From: Streptomyces aureocirculatus
GTDB taxonomy: Bacteria; Actinomycetota; Actinomycetes; Streptomycetales; Streptomycetaceae
Direction: 5' to 3'
Length of the DNA stretch: 64,000 bases
Assembly (NCBI RefSeq): GCF_000720475.1
Contig: NZ_JOAP01000001.1
Coordinates: 310,001 to 374,000, forward strand
This document shows positions 1-9,900 of this stretch, piece by piece (position 1 is the first letter of the stretch; the number at the start of each line of letters is the position of its first letter). A model generated the notes under the pieces. The model did no database searches, was not told the DNA's origin, and saw only the letters and a list, made by a program, of their open reading frames with translations. The position numbers were made by a program, and so were the translations under genes.

Positions 1-1913
1 CGCAGCAGGGCCGCGGCGGCGAGGGCTTCCTGGGTGGGCACGTCGCCCGCGCCCGCGAGGACCACGTCGGGGTCGCGCAGGCCGTCGTCGGTGCCGGCCC
101 AGTCCCACACCCCCGCGCCGCGCGCGCAGTGGGCGCGGGCCGCGTCCAGGTCCAGCCAGTCGAAGCAGGGCTGTTTGCCGGCCACGATGACGTTCACGTA
201 GTCCCTGCTGAGCAGGGCGTGTTCGGCGACGGACAGCAGGGTGTTGGCGTCCGGCGGCAGATAGACGCGGACGGCTTCGGGGCTCTTGTTCAGGACGTGG
301 TCGACGAATCCCGGGTCCTGGTGCGAGAACCCGTTGTGGTCCTGGCGCCAGACGTGCGAGGTCAGCAGGTAGTTCAGCGAGGGGATGGGCGCGCGCCACG
401 GCAGCGCGCGGGCCGTCCGCAGCCATTTGATGTGCTGGTTGACCATGGAGTCGACGATGTGCACGAACGCCTCGTACGAGGAGAACAGGCCGTGGCGGCC
501 GGTGAGGAGATAGCCCTCCAGCCAGCCCTGGCAGAGATGTTCGGACAGGACCTCCATGACACGGCCGTCGGTGGCCAGGTGCTCGTCGGTGGGCAGTGTC
601 TCGGCCTGCCAGGCCTTGCCGGTCGCCGAGTACAGCGCGCCGAGCCGGTTCGACTCCGTCTCGTCGGCGCCCATCACCCGGAAGTCACGGCGCCCCGCGG
701 TGTCGGCCATGACCTTGGCGAGCATCGTGCCGAGCACCTTGGTCGGCTCGTGCTGGGCCGTGCCGGGCTTGTCGACGGTGACAGCGAAGTCCTCAAGGGG
801 GCGAAGCGGCAGGGCGCGGGTGAGCAGGCCGCCGTTGGCGTGCGGGGTGGCGCCGAGGCGGCGGTCGCCGGCGGGTACGCACGACAGGACCTCGTCGGCG
901 GGGCGTCCTTCGGAGTCGAAGAGCTCCTCCGGGCGGTAGGACCGCAGCCACGCCTCCAACTGCCGCAGGTGCTCGGGGTTCTCGCGCACTCCGGACAGCG
1001 GTACCTGGTGGGAGCGCCAGGTGCCCTCGACGGGCTCGCCGTCCACGCTCTTCGGCCCTGTCCAGCCCTTGGGGGTGCGCAGGACGATCATGGGCCAGGC
1101 CGGCCGGTGCGCCCGGGAGCCCGCGGCGCGTGCCTCGCGCTGGATCCCGGTGATCCGGTCGACGGCCCGGTCGAAGGCCGCGGCGAGCTCGCGGTGGACG
1201 GTCGCGGGGTCGTCCCCCGACACATGCAGGGGCTCGTGCCCGTAGCCGCGCAGGAGCGCGTCGAGCTCGGCCTCGGGGATACGGGACAGGAGCGTCGGAT
1301 TGGCGATCTTGTAGCCGTTGAGGTGCAGGACCGGCAGGACCGCGCCGTCGTGCACGGGGTCGAGGAACTTCGTCGAGTGCCAGCTTGTGGCGAGCGGCCC
1401 GGTCTCCGCCTCGCCGTCGCCGACCACACAGGCCACGAGCAGGTCCGGGTTGTCGAAGGCGGCGCCGTAGGCGTGCGCGAGGGAGTAGCCGAGCTCGCCG
1501 CCCTCGTGGATGGAGCCGGGCGTCTCCGGGGCCACGTGGCTCGGTACGCCGCCCGGGAAGGAGAACTGCCGGAACAGGCGCCCCATGCCCTCGGCGTCCC
1601 GGGTCACGTCCGGATAGATCTCCGTGTAGCTGCCTTCGAGCCAGGAGTTGGCGAGGACGGCGGGGCCGCCGTGGCCGGGGCCCCAGATGCACAGGGTGTC
1701 CTGGTCACGCTCCTTGATGATGCGGTTGAGGTGGGTGTGGACCAGGTTGAGGCCGGGTGAGGTGCCCCAGTGCCCGAGGAGGCGCGGCTTGATGTGCTCG
1801 GGCCGCAGCGGCTCGGTCAGGAGCGGGTTGGCAAGCAGATAGATCTGGCCCGCTGCCAGGTAGTTCGCGGCACGCCAATGGGCGTCCAGGGAGGTGACGG
1901 AGTCCTTGACCAT
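1..1913 (-). CDS. xfp: Phosphoketolase (Xfp family), 3' end outside window
   Basis: Thiamine-diphosphate enzyme that cleaves xylulose-5-phosphate or fructose-6-phosphate with phosphate to give acetyl phosphate and an aldose phosphate; cytosolic central carbon metabolism. The protein begins [20 protein letters not shown] and contains the phosphoketolase signatures [11 protein letters not shown] and GPGHGGPAV, the ThDP-binding GDGEAETGP and the later FSHQDPGF segment. About 637 residues are visible of the usual roughly 800; the C-terminal part lies beyond base 1. The ATG at 1913 is preceded by GAGG about 10 nt upstream. No partner gene such as acetate kinase is adjacent in the visible part. Family assignment is secure; substrate preference cannot be read from sequence. 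Confidence 0.96.
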   Translation of the reverse strand, partial: MVKDSVTSLDAHWRAANYLAAGQIYLLANPLLTEPLRPEHIKPRLLGHWGTSPGLNLVHTHLNRIIKERDQDTLCIWGPGHGGPAVLANSWLEGSYTEIYPDVTRDAEGMGRLFRQFSFPGGVPSHVAPETPGSIHEGGELGYSLAHAYGAAFDNPDLLVACVVGDGEAETGPLATSWHSTKFLDPVHDGAVLPVLHLNGYKIANPTLLSRIPEAELDALLRGYGHEPLHVSGDDPATVHRELAAAFDRAVDRITGIQREARAAGSRAHRPAWPMIVLRTPKGWTGPKSVDGEPVEGTWRSHQVPLSGVRENPEHLRQLEAWLRSYRPEELFDSEGRPADEVLSCVPAGDRRLGATPHANGGLLTRALPLRPLEDFAVTVDKPGTAQHEPTKVLGTMLAKVMADTAGRRDFRVMGADETESNRLGALYSATGKAWQAETLPTDEHLATDGRVMEVLSEHLCQGWLEGYLLTGRHGLFSSYEAFVHIVDSMVNQHIKWLRTARALPWRAPIPSLNYLLTSHVWRQDHNGFSHQDPGFVDHVLNKSPEAVRVYLPPDANTLLSVAEHALLSRDYVNVIVAGKQPCFDWLDLDAARAHCARGAGVWDWAGTDDGLRDPDVVLAGAGDVPTQEALAAAALL

Positions 1914-1970
1914 GGACGGGGGACCTCGTTTCTGTCCGGTCGGTGTGGCTGCCGGGTGCGGCTGCCTGTC

Positions 1971-2028
1971 GGGTGCGGTCACCGGACGGTGCGGTGGCCG
2001 TCTGGCGGGTGCGGTCACCGGACGGTGC
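1971..2028. repeat. 22-bp direct repeat upstream of phosphoketolase
   Basis: The stretch 1914-2274 has no convincing gene. It contains two exact copies of a 22-bp unit (1971-1992 and 2007-2028; core GCGGTCACCGGACGGTGC) 36 bp apart, each holding the inverted half-sites GGTCACCGGAC. They lie 58-115 nt upstream of the phosphoketolase start, where a promoter or operator would be expected. Whether they bind a regulator is unknown; slippage repeats are the alternative. The rest is GC-rich with a C-rich run near 2150-2230 and nothing else recognisable. Confidence 0.55.
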
Positions 2029-2274
2029 CCGGTGGCCGCCTGTCGGTGCGGTGGCGGGCCGGGTTCCACGTGTGGCGGGGTTCAGACGGGGCGCATGGCG
2101 GAACTAGGAGGGCGGACAGGAAGCACGGAGCGCTGCCCAACACGCCCATCCCCCCTTTTATCGCACTATGCCCCCACCCGCTCCCGCCCCGCGCCTGCTC
2201 CCGACCACCGGCGCCCCCGTCCCCCACTCCACCCCATGGGGTGAAAAAGCGGTCCGCCCCGGCACCCGTTCCGT

Positions 2275-3135
2275 TCAGGTGGCCCGCGCACGGTTCAGCA
2301 CCTCGCACTGTGCCGCGCTGAGCCGCCCTGCTCTCACGACGACGCCGTACGTTCCGTGCGCCGAGCGGTGCACGGCCAGCGGGTCGGCGATGTCCGGATG
2401 CTGCTCGGCATCGTGCAGTGCCGTGGCGACGCGCTCCTCCGGCCAGCCGAGCGCGGCCGCCAACGCGCCTAAGGGCAGGGGCGCTTCAGCCTGTACGAGG
2501 GCGGCAAGCACGGTCAGGGCGTCGGCGAACGCGGAGGCAGTGGTGCCGCCCGCCACGGCGTTCGCGCCGCAGCAGCTCAAGGCGCTCCAGATAGCCGACC
2601 GCCTTGGACACCGACGCGGGGCTGACGCTCAGCCGCCGTGTGAGGTCGGCGGCGGTGAGGGCGCCCGCGTCGGTCGTGACGAGGGCGGCGAGCACGCGCG
2701 CGGCGGTGCGCGGCAGCCCGGTGTGCACCATCAGTTCCGCGAACTGCTCCACGAAGCCGCGTACCGCGTCGGGGTCGCGCCCGCCCCCTGCCCCGCCCGG
2801 GCCCCCTTCCCCGCCCGGGCCCGCTTCCCCGCCCGGGCCCGCTTCCCCGCCCGCGTCCGCTTCCCCGCCCGGGTCCGCTTCCGCGCCCACGTCGCCATCC
2901 GTGCCGGTGGCCGTCCCGTGCGCGGCCGCCGGTTCCTCGTACGGGGCCGTGGCGGCCCGGCGGGCCCGGCGCGCGGTCGCGTGGTGGGCGTGGTCCGCGC
3001 GGTAGCCGCGGGGGCCGCCGTTGCGGGCCACTTCCCTGCTGATGGTGGACGTCGGCCTGCTCAGCCGTCGCGCGATCTCCGCGTACCCGAGCCCGTCGGC
3101 GAGCCCCTCCGCGACCCGCACCCGGTCCTCATGGG
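2275..3135 (-). pseudogene. Broken MarR/GbsR-like HTH regulator
   Basis: Remains of an actinobacterial regulator with an N-terminal HTH (ADGLGYAEIARRLSRPTST, then SREVARNGG), a Gly/Glu/Pro-rich repeat linker (GGEAGP units, about 2770-2890) and a MarR-type winged helix (TAADLTRRLSVSPASVSKAV). At about 2565-2580 the frame changes and a second HTH-like tail continues in another frame (PLGALAAALGWPEERV, ending LNRARAT), so the middle of the protein appears deleted. The 5' end runs into the start of the divergent ABC ATPase with no intergenic space, so the promoter is also missing. Inference: inactive remnant of a regulator that once controlled the adjacent transporter. Confidence 0.75.
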
Positions 3136-3162
3136 TGAGGCACCCACGACGTCCTGCGGGGT

Positions 3163-3978
3163 GTGACGTTCCGCGCCCGGCACGGCGAGGTGCTTGCCCT
3201 GCTCGGGCCGAACGGCGCGGGCAAGACGACCACGATCGAGATCCTGGAGGGCTTCCGGGCGCGCTCGGCCGGGCGGGTCGAGGTCCTCGGCACGGATCCG
3301 GCGCGTGGCGACGACGCCTGGCGGGCCCGCGTGGGCGTCGTCCTGCAGTCCTGGCGCGACCACGGCAAGTGGCGGGTGCGTGAGGTGCTCGCGCACTTCG
3401 GTGCGCACTACGTCCCGTACACCACCGCCGCGGTGCCGCGGCCCTGGGACGCCGATGAACTCCTCGCCGCGGTCGGCCTTTCGGAGCACGCGGGCGCCAA
3501 GGTCAGGACGCTGTCCGGCGGGCAGCGGCGGCGCCTCGACGTGGCGATCGGGCTCGTGGGCCGCCCCGAACTCCTCTTCCTCGACGAGCCCACGGCGGGC
3601 CTGGACCCACAGGCCCGGTACGAGTTCCACGACCTCGTCCACGGCCTCGCCGCCGAGCACCGCACCACGATCCTGCTCACCACGCAGGACCTCGCGGAGG
3701 CGGACAAGCTCGCCGACCGCATCATGATCCTTTCCGGCGGCCGGATCGTCGCCGACGGCTCGGCGGACGAGCTGGCCCGCCGCACCGCGGGCGCGGGCGA
3801 GGTGCGCTGGACGCAGGACGGCCGACGGCACACGCGGACCACCGCCGCATCGACCAGGTTCGTACGGGAGTTGCTCCTCGAACACGGTACGGCGATCAGC
3901 GAACTCGAGGTCCGCAGGGCCTCACTGGAGGACACGTACATGGCGCTGGTCGGCGAGGCGAAGGAGACGGTCCGATGA
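3163..3978 (+). CDS. ABC transporter ATP-binding protein, N-terminus missing
   Basis: Nucleotide-binding subunit of a two-gene drug/lipid-type ABC-2 exporter. Visible motifs are Walker A GPNGAGKTT, Q-loop LQSWRD, signature LSGGQRRRLDVA, Walker B ELLFLDEPTAGLD and a H-loop position occupied by TTQD rather than TSHD. Family members start about 15 residues earlier with strand 1 and an aromatic A-loop residue. Here the coding homology reaches back only to GTHDVLRGVTF and an in-frame TGA sits at 3136-3138, so the first usable start is GTG 3163 (271 aa). It overlaps the permease by ATGA. Loss of the A-loop and promoter suggests an impaired or dead gene although the frame is open. Confidence 0.85.
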   Translation: MTFRARHGEVLALLGPNGAGKTTTIEILEGFRARSAGRVEVLGTDPARGDDAWRARVGVVLQSWRDHGKWRVREVLAHFGAHYVPYTTAAVPRPWDADELLAAVGLSEHAGAKVRTLSGGQRRRLDVAIGLVGRPELLFLDEPTAGLDPQARYEFHDLVHGLAAEHRTTILLTTQDLAEADKLADRIMILSGGRIVADGSADELARRTAGAGEVRWTQDGRRHTRTTAASTRFVRELLLEHGTAISELEVRRASLEDTYMALVGEAKETVR

Positions 3979-4020
3979 AGGAGGCGGGCACGGGGCACGC
4001 GGTGCACGCCCCGAAGGCGG

Positions 4021-4077
4021 GGCGCGCCGGGAAGGCGGGGCGCGCCGGGAAGGCGGGGCGCGCCGGGAAGGCGGGGC
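4021..4077. repeat. 18-bp minisatellite in permease N-terminus
   Basis: Three exact tandem copies of an 18-bp unit (core GGCGCGCCGGGAAGGCGG) encode (A/R)GKAGR repeats at residues about 14-35 of the permease, ahead of the first membrane segment. The expansion is in frame and probably harmless. Confidence 0.85.
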
Positions 4078-4594
4078 CCGCGGAAAGGCTCGGGCCCTCG
4101 GTGAGCCCTGCGGGCGCGGCGCTGCGGGCGGGCCTGAGCCGCGGGGCGGTCGAGCTGCGGCAGTCGTTCACCAACGGCGGCGATCTGGTCTCGCACCTGC
4201 TCTGGCCGGTGCTGATGCTGACGGCGCTGTACTTCATGCGGGACAGCGAGTTCGGGTCGAGCGGGCTGTCGCTCGGCACGCTGGCGCTGCCCAGCATCCT
4301 CGGGATGAACGCCGCGATGGGCATGCTCACGATGAGTCAGGTCCTCACGGCCGAGCGGGAGGACGGCACGCTGCTGCGGGCCAAGGCGACTCCGGGCGGC
4401 ATGCGCAGCCATCTGACCGGCAAGGTGGTCTCGGTCGCGGGCGGGCTGTTCGCCGACCTGGCGATCCTGCTCGTCCCCGGCGTGCTCCTGATCGACGGGC
4501 TTGTGGTGGACGGCCCCGGCGCCTGGCTGACGCTGCTGTGGGTGCTCGCCCTCGGCATGCTGGCGACGCTGCCCATCGGTGCGATCCTCGGCTC

Positions 4595-4674
4595 GCTGTT
4601 CCCCAGCGCCCGCGGCCAGGGTCTGGTCCAGTTGGCTGTTCCCCAGCGCCCGCGGCCAGGGTCTGGTCCAGTTG
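4595..4674. repeat. Perfect 40-bp tandem duplication
   Basis: Units 4595-4634 and 4635-4674 are identical over 40 bp (each begins GCTGTTCCCCAGCGCCCGCG). The duplication shifts the permease frame by +1. There is no flanking repeat beyond the unit itself, which is what replication slippage or a read-assembly error would leave. Confidence 0.95.
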
Positions 4675-4985
4675 CCAGTCCTCGCCATGATCGGGGTCTC
4701 CGGCATCTTCTACCCCGTCACCGCACTCCCCGGCTGGCTCCAGGCCGTCGCCCAGGCCACCCCCATCTACTGGCTCGGCCTCGGCATGCGCTCCGCCCTG
4801 CTGCCCGACACCGCGGCGGCCGTGGAGATCGCCGACTCCTGGCGCCCCCTGGAGACCGCCGCCGCCCTCGGCGTCTGGGCCGCACTCGGCCTCGCCCTCG
4901 CGCCGGTGGTCCTGCGCCGGATGGCCCGGCGGGAGTCGGGCTCGCGGGTGGCGGCACGGCGGGAGAAGGCGTTGCAACGGGTGGG

Positions 4986-5609
4986 GTGAGCCTGGGAACG
5001 CGCATCCCGCCGGAGCAGGCCCTCATCGAGGAACTCGGGGTCGGACGCAGCACGCTGCGGGAGGCAATCGGCGCGCTCGTGCACCTGGGCCTGCTAGAGG
5101 CCCGGGTCGGGGACGGCACCTACGTGCGCTCGTCGAGCGAGCTCCAGTCGGTCATGGTGCGGCGGGCGAGTTCCGCGCAGCGGGACAACGTACTCGAACT
5201 GCGCACCGTCCTGGAGGAGTACGCCTCGGGGGCCGCCGCCCTGCGCCGCAGCGAGGAGCAACTGCGTCAGCTCAGGGAGCTGGTGGCCGACGCCGACGCG
5301 GCCTGCGCCGGTGCGGACATGGCCGCGGCCGGCGGCGTCGACGCGCTGTTCCACCGGGCCGTCGTCCGGGCCAGCGGAAACGACCTCCTGATCGAGGTGT
5401 ACGACTATCTCGGTACGGCTCTCAGCTCGTCCCTGGGCGGCCTGCCCTGGGACGCCGTCGGCGCCAAGGAGCACTCCGCTCTGCACAGGCGGCTCGTCGA
5501 CGCGATCGAGGCGCGGGACGAGAGCGGCGCCCGCGCCACGGCCGCCGCGATCGTGCGGCTCACCCGTGACCACGAGGCCACGGCTCCGCAGGCAGCGGAG
5601 GAACAGTGA
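4986..5609 (+). CDS. FadR-type GntR regulator, N-terminally truncated
   Basis: Ligand-responsive repressor of the FCD subfamily. The winged helix is recognisable from GTRIPPEQALIEELGVGRST through LREAIGALVHLGLLEARVGD to GTYVRSSSE, followed by an all-helical FCD domain (NVLELRTVLEEYASGAAALR, DALFHRAVVRASGND) and a C-terminal EHSALHRRLVDAIEARD helix. The family normally has 25-30 more residues including the first helix of the DNA-binding domain. Here the only start is GTG 4986, which overlaps the permease stop (GTGA), so the N-terminus was probably lost when the two genes were joined. It overlaps the MFS gene by GTGA and may have been its local repressor. DNA binding is doubtful. Confidence 0.8.
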   Translation: MSLGTRIPPEQALIEELGVGRSTLREAIGALVHLGLLEARVGDGTYVRSSSELQSVMVRRASSAQRDNVLELRTVLEEYASGAAALRRSEEQLRQLRELVADADAACAGADMAAAGGVDALFHRAVVRASGNDLLIEVYDYLGTALSSSLGGLPWDAVGAKEHSALHRRLVDAIEARDESGARATAAAIVRLTRDHEATAPQAAEEQ

Positions 5610-6925
5610 GTCCGAAGCCGCCTACGACATCCCATCAGTCCTCCACCACCGGGCAGCCGTCCCATCGGTCCGCCACCGACGAGCCGCCGTCCCCTCCGTC
5701 CGCCACCGCCGGTTCACCGTCCCCCCAGTCCTCCACCACCGAGCCGTCGGCCATCGACCGCACCCGGCCCGCCGTGTCCATCGGGCTCGTCATCGCGATC
5801 TGCTTGGTGGCGGCGAATCTGCGCACCAGCCTCACCGGCGTCGGCACGCTGCTGCCGGAGATCGAGCGGGGCAGCGGCCTGACATCGAGCTGGGGCGGAC
5901 TGCTGAGCACTCTGCCCCTGCTGACGTTCGCGGCGACGTCGCCGCTGGTGGCCCGTGCCTCCCACCGGTTCGGCACCGCACGCCTGCTGGTGGCGGCGCT
6001 CGGCGCGCTGGCCCTCGGAACGGTGGTCCGGTCGATCCCCTCGGTGATCTGCCTGTTCACCGGGACCGTGATCCTCTCCGCGGCCATCGCGTTCGGCAAT
6101 GTGCTGCTGCCCGCCCTGATCAGGCGGAGCGTCCCCGCACACCGCATCCACGGCGTCAGTGCCCTCTATGTCACGGTCATGGGCGTCACCGCCGCGGTCT
6201 CCTCCGGGATCTCCGCGCCGCTCTCCCACACCTTGCCCGGTTCCTGGCACACCGCCCTCGCCTGGGGCATCGCCTTCACCGTCGCGGCGTTCCTCGCCTG
6301 GCTGCCCCGGACGCGGGGCGACAGGCCCCAGGCCGCCACGGGCGTGACCCGCAGTGCCGTCCCCTGGCGGTCGCGCCTTGCCTGGCAGGTCAGCATCTTC
6401 ATGGGCCTGCAGTCCCTGGCCTTCTACACCGCCGTCGCCTGGCTGCCCAGCATTCTGATCCACCGTGGCACGACCAGTACCGCGGCCGGATGGATGCTCT
6501 TCTACTACCAGGTGATCGCCCTGGCAGCCAGCAGCCTTCTACCGCTGTTCACCCGGGGCCGGCTCGACCAGCGATGGACCGCGGCCGGGGCCTCCGTCGT
6601 CGTGGCCGGTGGCTTCGTCGTACTGGTGTCCGCGCCCGCGCTGTCCGTCCTCGCGTGCACCCTGCTCGGCGCCGGCGGCGGCGTGTGCCTCGTCCTCGCG
6701 CTGACCTTCCAGAGCGAACGCGCGGGCAGCGCCGGCGAAGCCGCCGCGCTCGCGGGCATGGCGCAGTCCATCGGCTACCTCGTGGCGGCCGCCGGACCCC
6801 TCCTCCTCGGCATCCTGCACACCACCACGAGCAGTTGGACGCTCCCGCTCGTGGTCCTGATCGCCCTCAGCGTCGCGATGGCGGGTGCCGGGTACGGTGC
6901 GGGACGGAACCGCCGAGTGCGGTGA
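5606..6925 (+). CDS. MFS transporter, CynX/NimT type
   Basis: Twelve-helix major facilitator related to cyanate/2-nitroimidazole transporters. The core has the family pattern NLRTSLTGVGTLLPEI in helix 1, MGVTAAVSSGISAPL in the middle and GVCLVLALTFQSERAG near helix 10; length is 439 aa. The first 50 residues form an unusual hydrophilic Ser/Thr/Pro-rich tail of imperfect repeats (SSTTGQPSHRSATDEPPS). The GTG start overlaps the FadR-type gene by 4 nt, so they are co-transcribed and translationally coupled. The tail is absent from typical members, and an internal start near the first helix is conceivable though no better ribosome site was seen. Substrate unknown. Confidence 0.9.
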   Translation: MSPKPPTTSHQSSTTGQPSHRSATDEPPSPPSATAGSPSPQSSTTEPSAIDRTRPAVSIGLVIAICLVAANLRTSLTGVGTLLPEIERGSGLTSSWGGLLSTLPLLTFAATSPLVARASHRFGTARLLVAALGALALGTVVRSIPSVICLFTGTVILSAAIAFGNVLLPALIRRSVPAHRIHGVSALYVTVMGVTAAVSSGISAPLSHTLPGSWHTALAWGIAFTVAAFLAWLPRTRGDRPQAATGVTRSAVPWRSRLAWQVSIFMGLQSLAFYTAVAWLPSILIHRGTTSTAAGWMLFYYQVIALAASSLLPLFTRGRLDQRWTAAGASVVVAGGFVVLVSAPALSVLACTLLGAGGGVCLVLALTFQSERAGSAGEAAALAGMAQSIGYLVAAAGPLLLGILHTTTSSWTLPLVVLIALSVAMAGAGYGAGRNRRVR

Positions 6926-6948
6926 TCCGCCCGTGGCCCGGGACGGGC

Positions 6949-9900
6949 TCAGCAGGTGGGCCGGTACGGGACGTCGGGGATGTACGCCTTCCAGTCGCGC
7001 CGGGAGAGCCCGGTGTCCGTACGGACACAGACGTCGGAGGCCACCTTCCGGGGAGCGACGCGGTAGCGCTGGAGCGGGACGCGCTCGCCCGCGGCGTACA
7101 GGGTGGCGCTGTCCGGGCCGAACGCGAGGGAGAGCTGAAGGTCGCCGGGCGTGGGAAGCGCGGCGCCAAGAGCCTGGTTGGCGGTGGCGTCCCACAGGCG
7201 CAGCGTGCCCTCGGAGCCGCCCACGGCGAGGGTCTCGCCGTCGGGGGAGAAGGCCAGGGTGCTCACCGGCTCGGCGGCGTCCTGCCGTTCACTGGTGAAC
7301 GTACCGTCGAACTCCCCCACCCGGCGGCGCAGTTCGCCGTCCCAGAGGGTGACACGCCCCGAGGTGTCACCCGCGGCGAACAGCCGGCCGTCGGGGCTGA
7401 ACGTGATCGCGGTCAGCGAGTCCGAGTCGAGGCCCAGGCTCACCCGGGTCACCCGGCCGTCCCGCAGGTCGGCCATCCGGCTGCTCGCGGCCACCAGGAG
7501 TCTCCCGTCGGGCCGGACGGCCAGTGCGCCACCCATGCCACGCAGCACCTTGGTGCGTCTTCCGCCGCGTACGTCGTACACCTCGGTGGGCCCCTCGTCC
7601 CCGCGGGAGACGAACAGGGAACTTCCCTGCGGGCTCAGCGCCATCCTGAGGACTCCCTCCGTGTCCCGGCCGGGAGCCCGCAGGGCCTTCGGTGTCCTGT
7701 CCCGGCCCGCGTCGACGTCCCAGACGGCGAACCGCTCCCCCGCCGCCGAGTCCACCGGGCCCGTCCGCAGGGCCAACGTCCCTCCGTCGGCGCTGATCGC
7801 CATGTCCTCCAGGCAGTCGTCCACGTACTCCTCGGTGCACCGCAGTTGGGGCAGCTCTTTCCCGCGGCGCCCGGTGGGCACGTCGAACAACTGGAAGCGG
7901 GTCGTCCCGTCGGTCTCCTGCCGCGACCTGATGAGCAGGCGCCCGTCCGCGCCGAACGCGGCGCCGGACACGGCGCGTTCCAGCCAGGTCCCGGCGGCGG
8001 CACCGCGCAGGGCGAGCGAGCGCACGACTCCCCCTCGCATCCGGCGCTGTGACAGATAGCGGATGCGGCGGTCGTCGAGATCGAGGCTGAGCTGCCCGAC
8101 GGACTGCGTGGTGACCGGGTACCGCAGCACCGGCTTCTCGGCGTCGGCAAGGCGCCAGAGACTGATCTCCTGGGCGTCCGACGTCACGATGAACTTCCCG
8201 TCGGCGCCGAACTCCAGGGTGGACAAACCTGGTTGGTCGACGCCAGGCAGTGTGCTGCCGGTCCGCGCGCGCCACCTCCGCACGGCGTCCGGCGTGACGG
8301 CCGCCACCGTGCGGCTGTCGGGTGCGAACCGGACCTCCGCGCACGCGTCGCTTCCCGCGCGCGGCAAGGAGGCGGGTACGGGAAGCCGCCGCCGCTCGGC
8401 CATGTCCCACACCTGGAGCCGGCCCCTGGCCGGGCAGAGCGCCACCAGGCGCTCGTCGGGACTGACGACGGCCGCCTCCACCTGGCCGACGGGAGCGGTG
8501 AAGAGCAGACGCCGACGCACCGTGTCCCAGACGCGGGCCCGCACGGCGGCGGTGTCGCCGAGGACGACGGTGCGCGCGCTGGAGCCGAACCCCAGGCTCA
8601 CCGCGTCCGGCGAGCCGAGGCGGCGGCCGGCGATCCGGCCCGCGGCGATGTCCCAGACGAAGACGCCGTCGTCCGTCTCCAGGAGCAGCCCCCGCGCGTC
8701 GGGGCTGAGATACGTGGCCGAACCCACGTGGCGGCCGAGGCCCGGATACCTCCCCGTCCTGCGTTCGGTCCGCACGTCCCACTTCGTGACGTGACCGCGG
8801 TCGGCGACGACCAGCGTGCGCCCGTCCCGGCTCAGGAACTGCTGGGAGTCCAGGCTCTCGGGCACCGAGAACATGTCCTCCTCCAACTGGGTGTGGGCGC
8901 CCATGAGTCCCGCGCGGGTCTCCGGTGTGTCGGCCACCCGCCAGGCGGCGACGTTGAGGCGCATGGCCGTGACGGGGTCGGAGAAGCGCATGCCGTCCGC
9001 GAGGGCGCTGACCTTGCGGGCGACGGCTTCGGTTCGGCGCTTCTCACTCGTACGGTTCTGCTGCCAGGCGACCGTGCCGGCCACGAGCGCCAGGACAAGG
9101 AGGACGGACAGCGTCCCCAGCAGGGACCGGCTGCGGCGGCGGTCCCTGGTGCGGGCGGCGACGGCGGCGGCCAGGAAGGCACGCTCGTGCCCGGTCAGCG
9201 CGGCCTCGCCGTCCCTGCCTGCGAACGCCTCCTCCACGGCGGCCAGGCGGTTGCCCCGGTACAGGGCCCCGGAGTCGCGCCCGCTCTCCTCCCACGCGTT
9301 CGCCGCGTCCGTCAGGCGACGGTGCAGCCGCAACCGCTCCCTGTCCTCCTCCACCCAGGTGTTCAGCCGGGGCCAGGCCGTGATCAGCGCCTCGTGGGCC
9401 AGCTCCGCCGAGGACTCCTCCAGGGTGATCAGCCGGGCGCGTGCCAGTTGTTCCAGGACCTGCGCGGCGCCGGGGCCCACCGCGAGGAGTTCGGCGCGGT
9501 CGGCCGGGCGGCGGGTGTCCGGCGCCCCTTCGCCCGGCGTGATCAGACGCAGCAGGAGGTGCCTCGCGAGAGCGGCTTCGCCCGGCGTGAGCCGTGCGTA
9601 CACCTCTTCTCCCGTGCGGGCGATGGCACCCCGCAGTCCGCCTGCCGCCTCGTAGGACGACTCGGTCAGCGCCCTGCCCTTGCGCCGCCGCCATGTTTCG
9701 AGCAGCGCGTGCGACAGCAGGGGCAGACCGCCCGGTTCGTCGGTGACCTCCGTGACGAGCCGCGCGGTCAGGGCCCGTTCGACGAGGGCTCCCCGGGTCG
9801 CCGCGGGCCCGACGATGGCCTGGCGCAGCTCCTCCTGGCTCATGGGCCCCACCAGGAGACTGGTTCCCCGCAGCGCCGCGGCGAGCGCGCGGTGTTCGGC

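Larger units (their letters stand above)
3975..4989 (+). pseudogene. ABC-2 type permease, frameshifted by a 40-bp duplication
   Basis: Membrane subunit partner of the preceding ATPase (ATGA overlap). After a cytoplasmic N-terminus with AGKAGR repeats come membrane segments (LLWPVLMLTALYFM, LALPSILGMNAAMGML, LADLAILLVPGVLLIDG). At 4635 the frame breaks because a 40-bp unit is duplicated (40 is not divisible by 3). Past it the correct sequence resumes one frame over (PVLAMIGVSGIFYPVTALPG ... RREKALQRVG, stop 4987-4989). Removing one copy restores a protein of about 324 residues typical of ABC-2 permeases. As written, translation would run out of frame and continue into the next gene. Either a recent inactivation or an assembly artefact. 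Confidence 0.85.

Noticed and set aside
129..1760. 543-codon open frame on the plus strand
   Set aside because: Mirror of the phosphoketolase gene; the minus-strand reading has a clear conserved enzyme and the plus-strand one has no known motifs. Typical artefact of high GC content.
3975..5609. Single 544-aa permease-regulator fusion protein
   Set aside because: It only exists because the 40-bp duplication shifts the frame through sequence that is a normal permease in the other frame; the junction residues are out-of-frame Arg/Pro/His.
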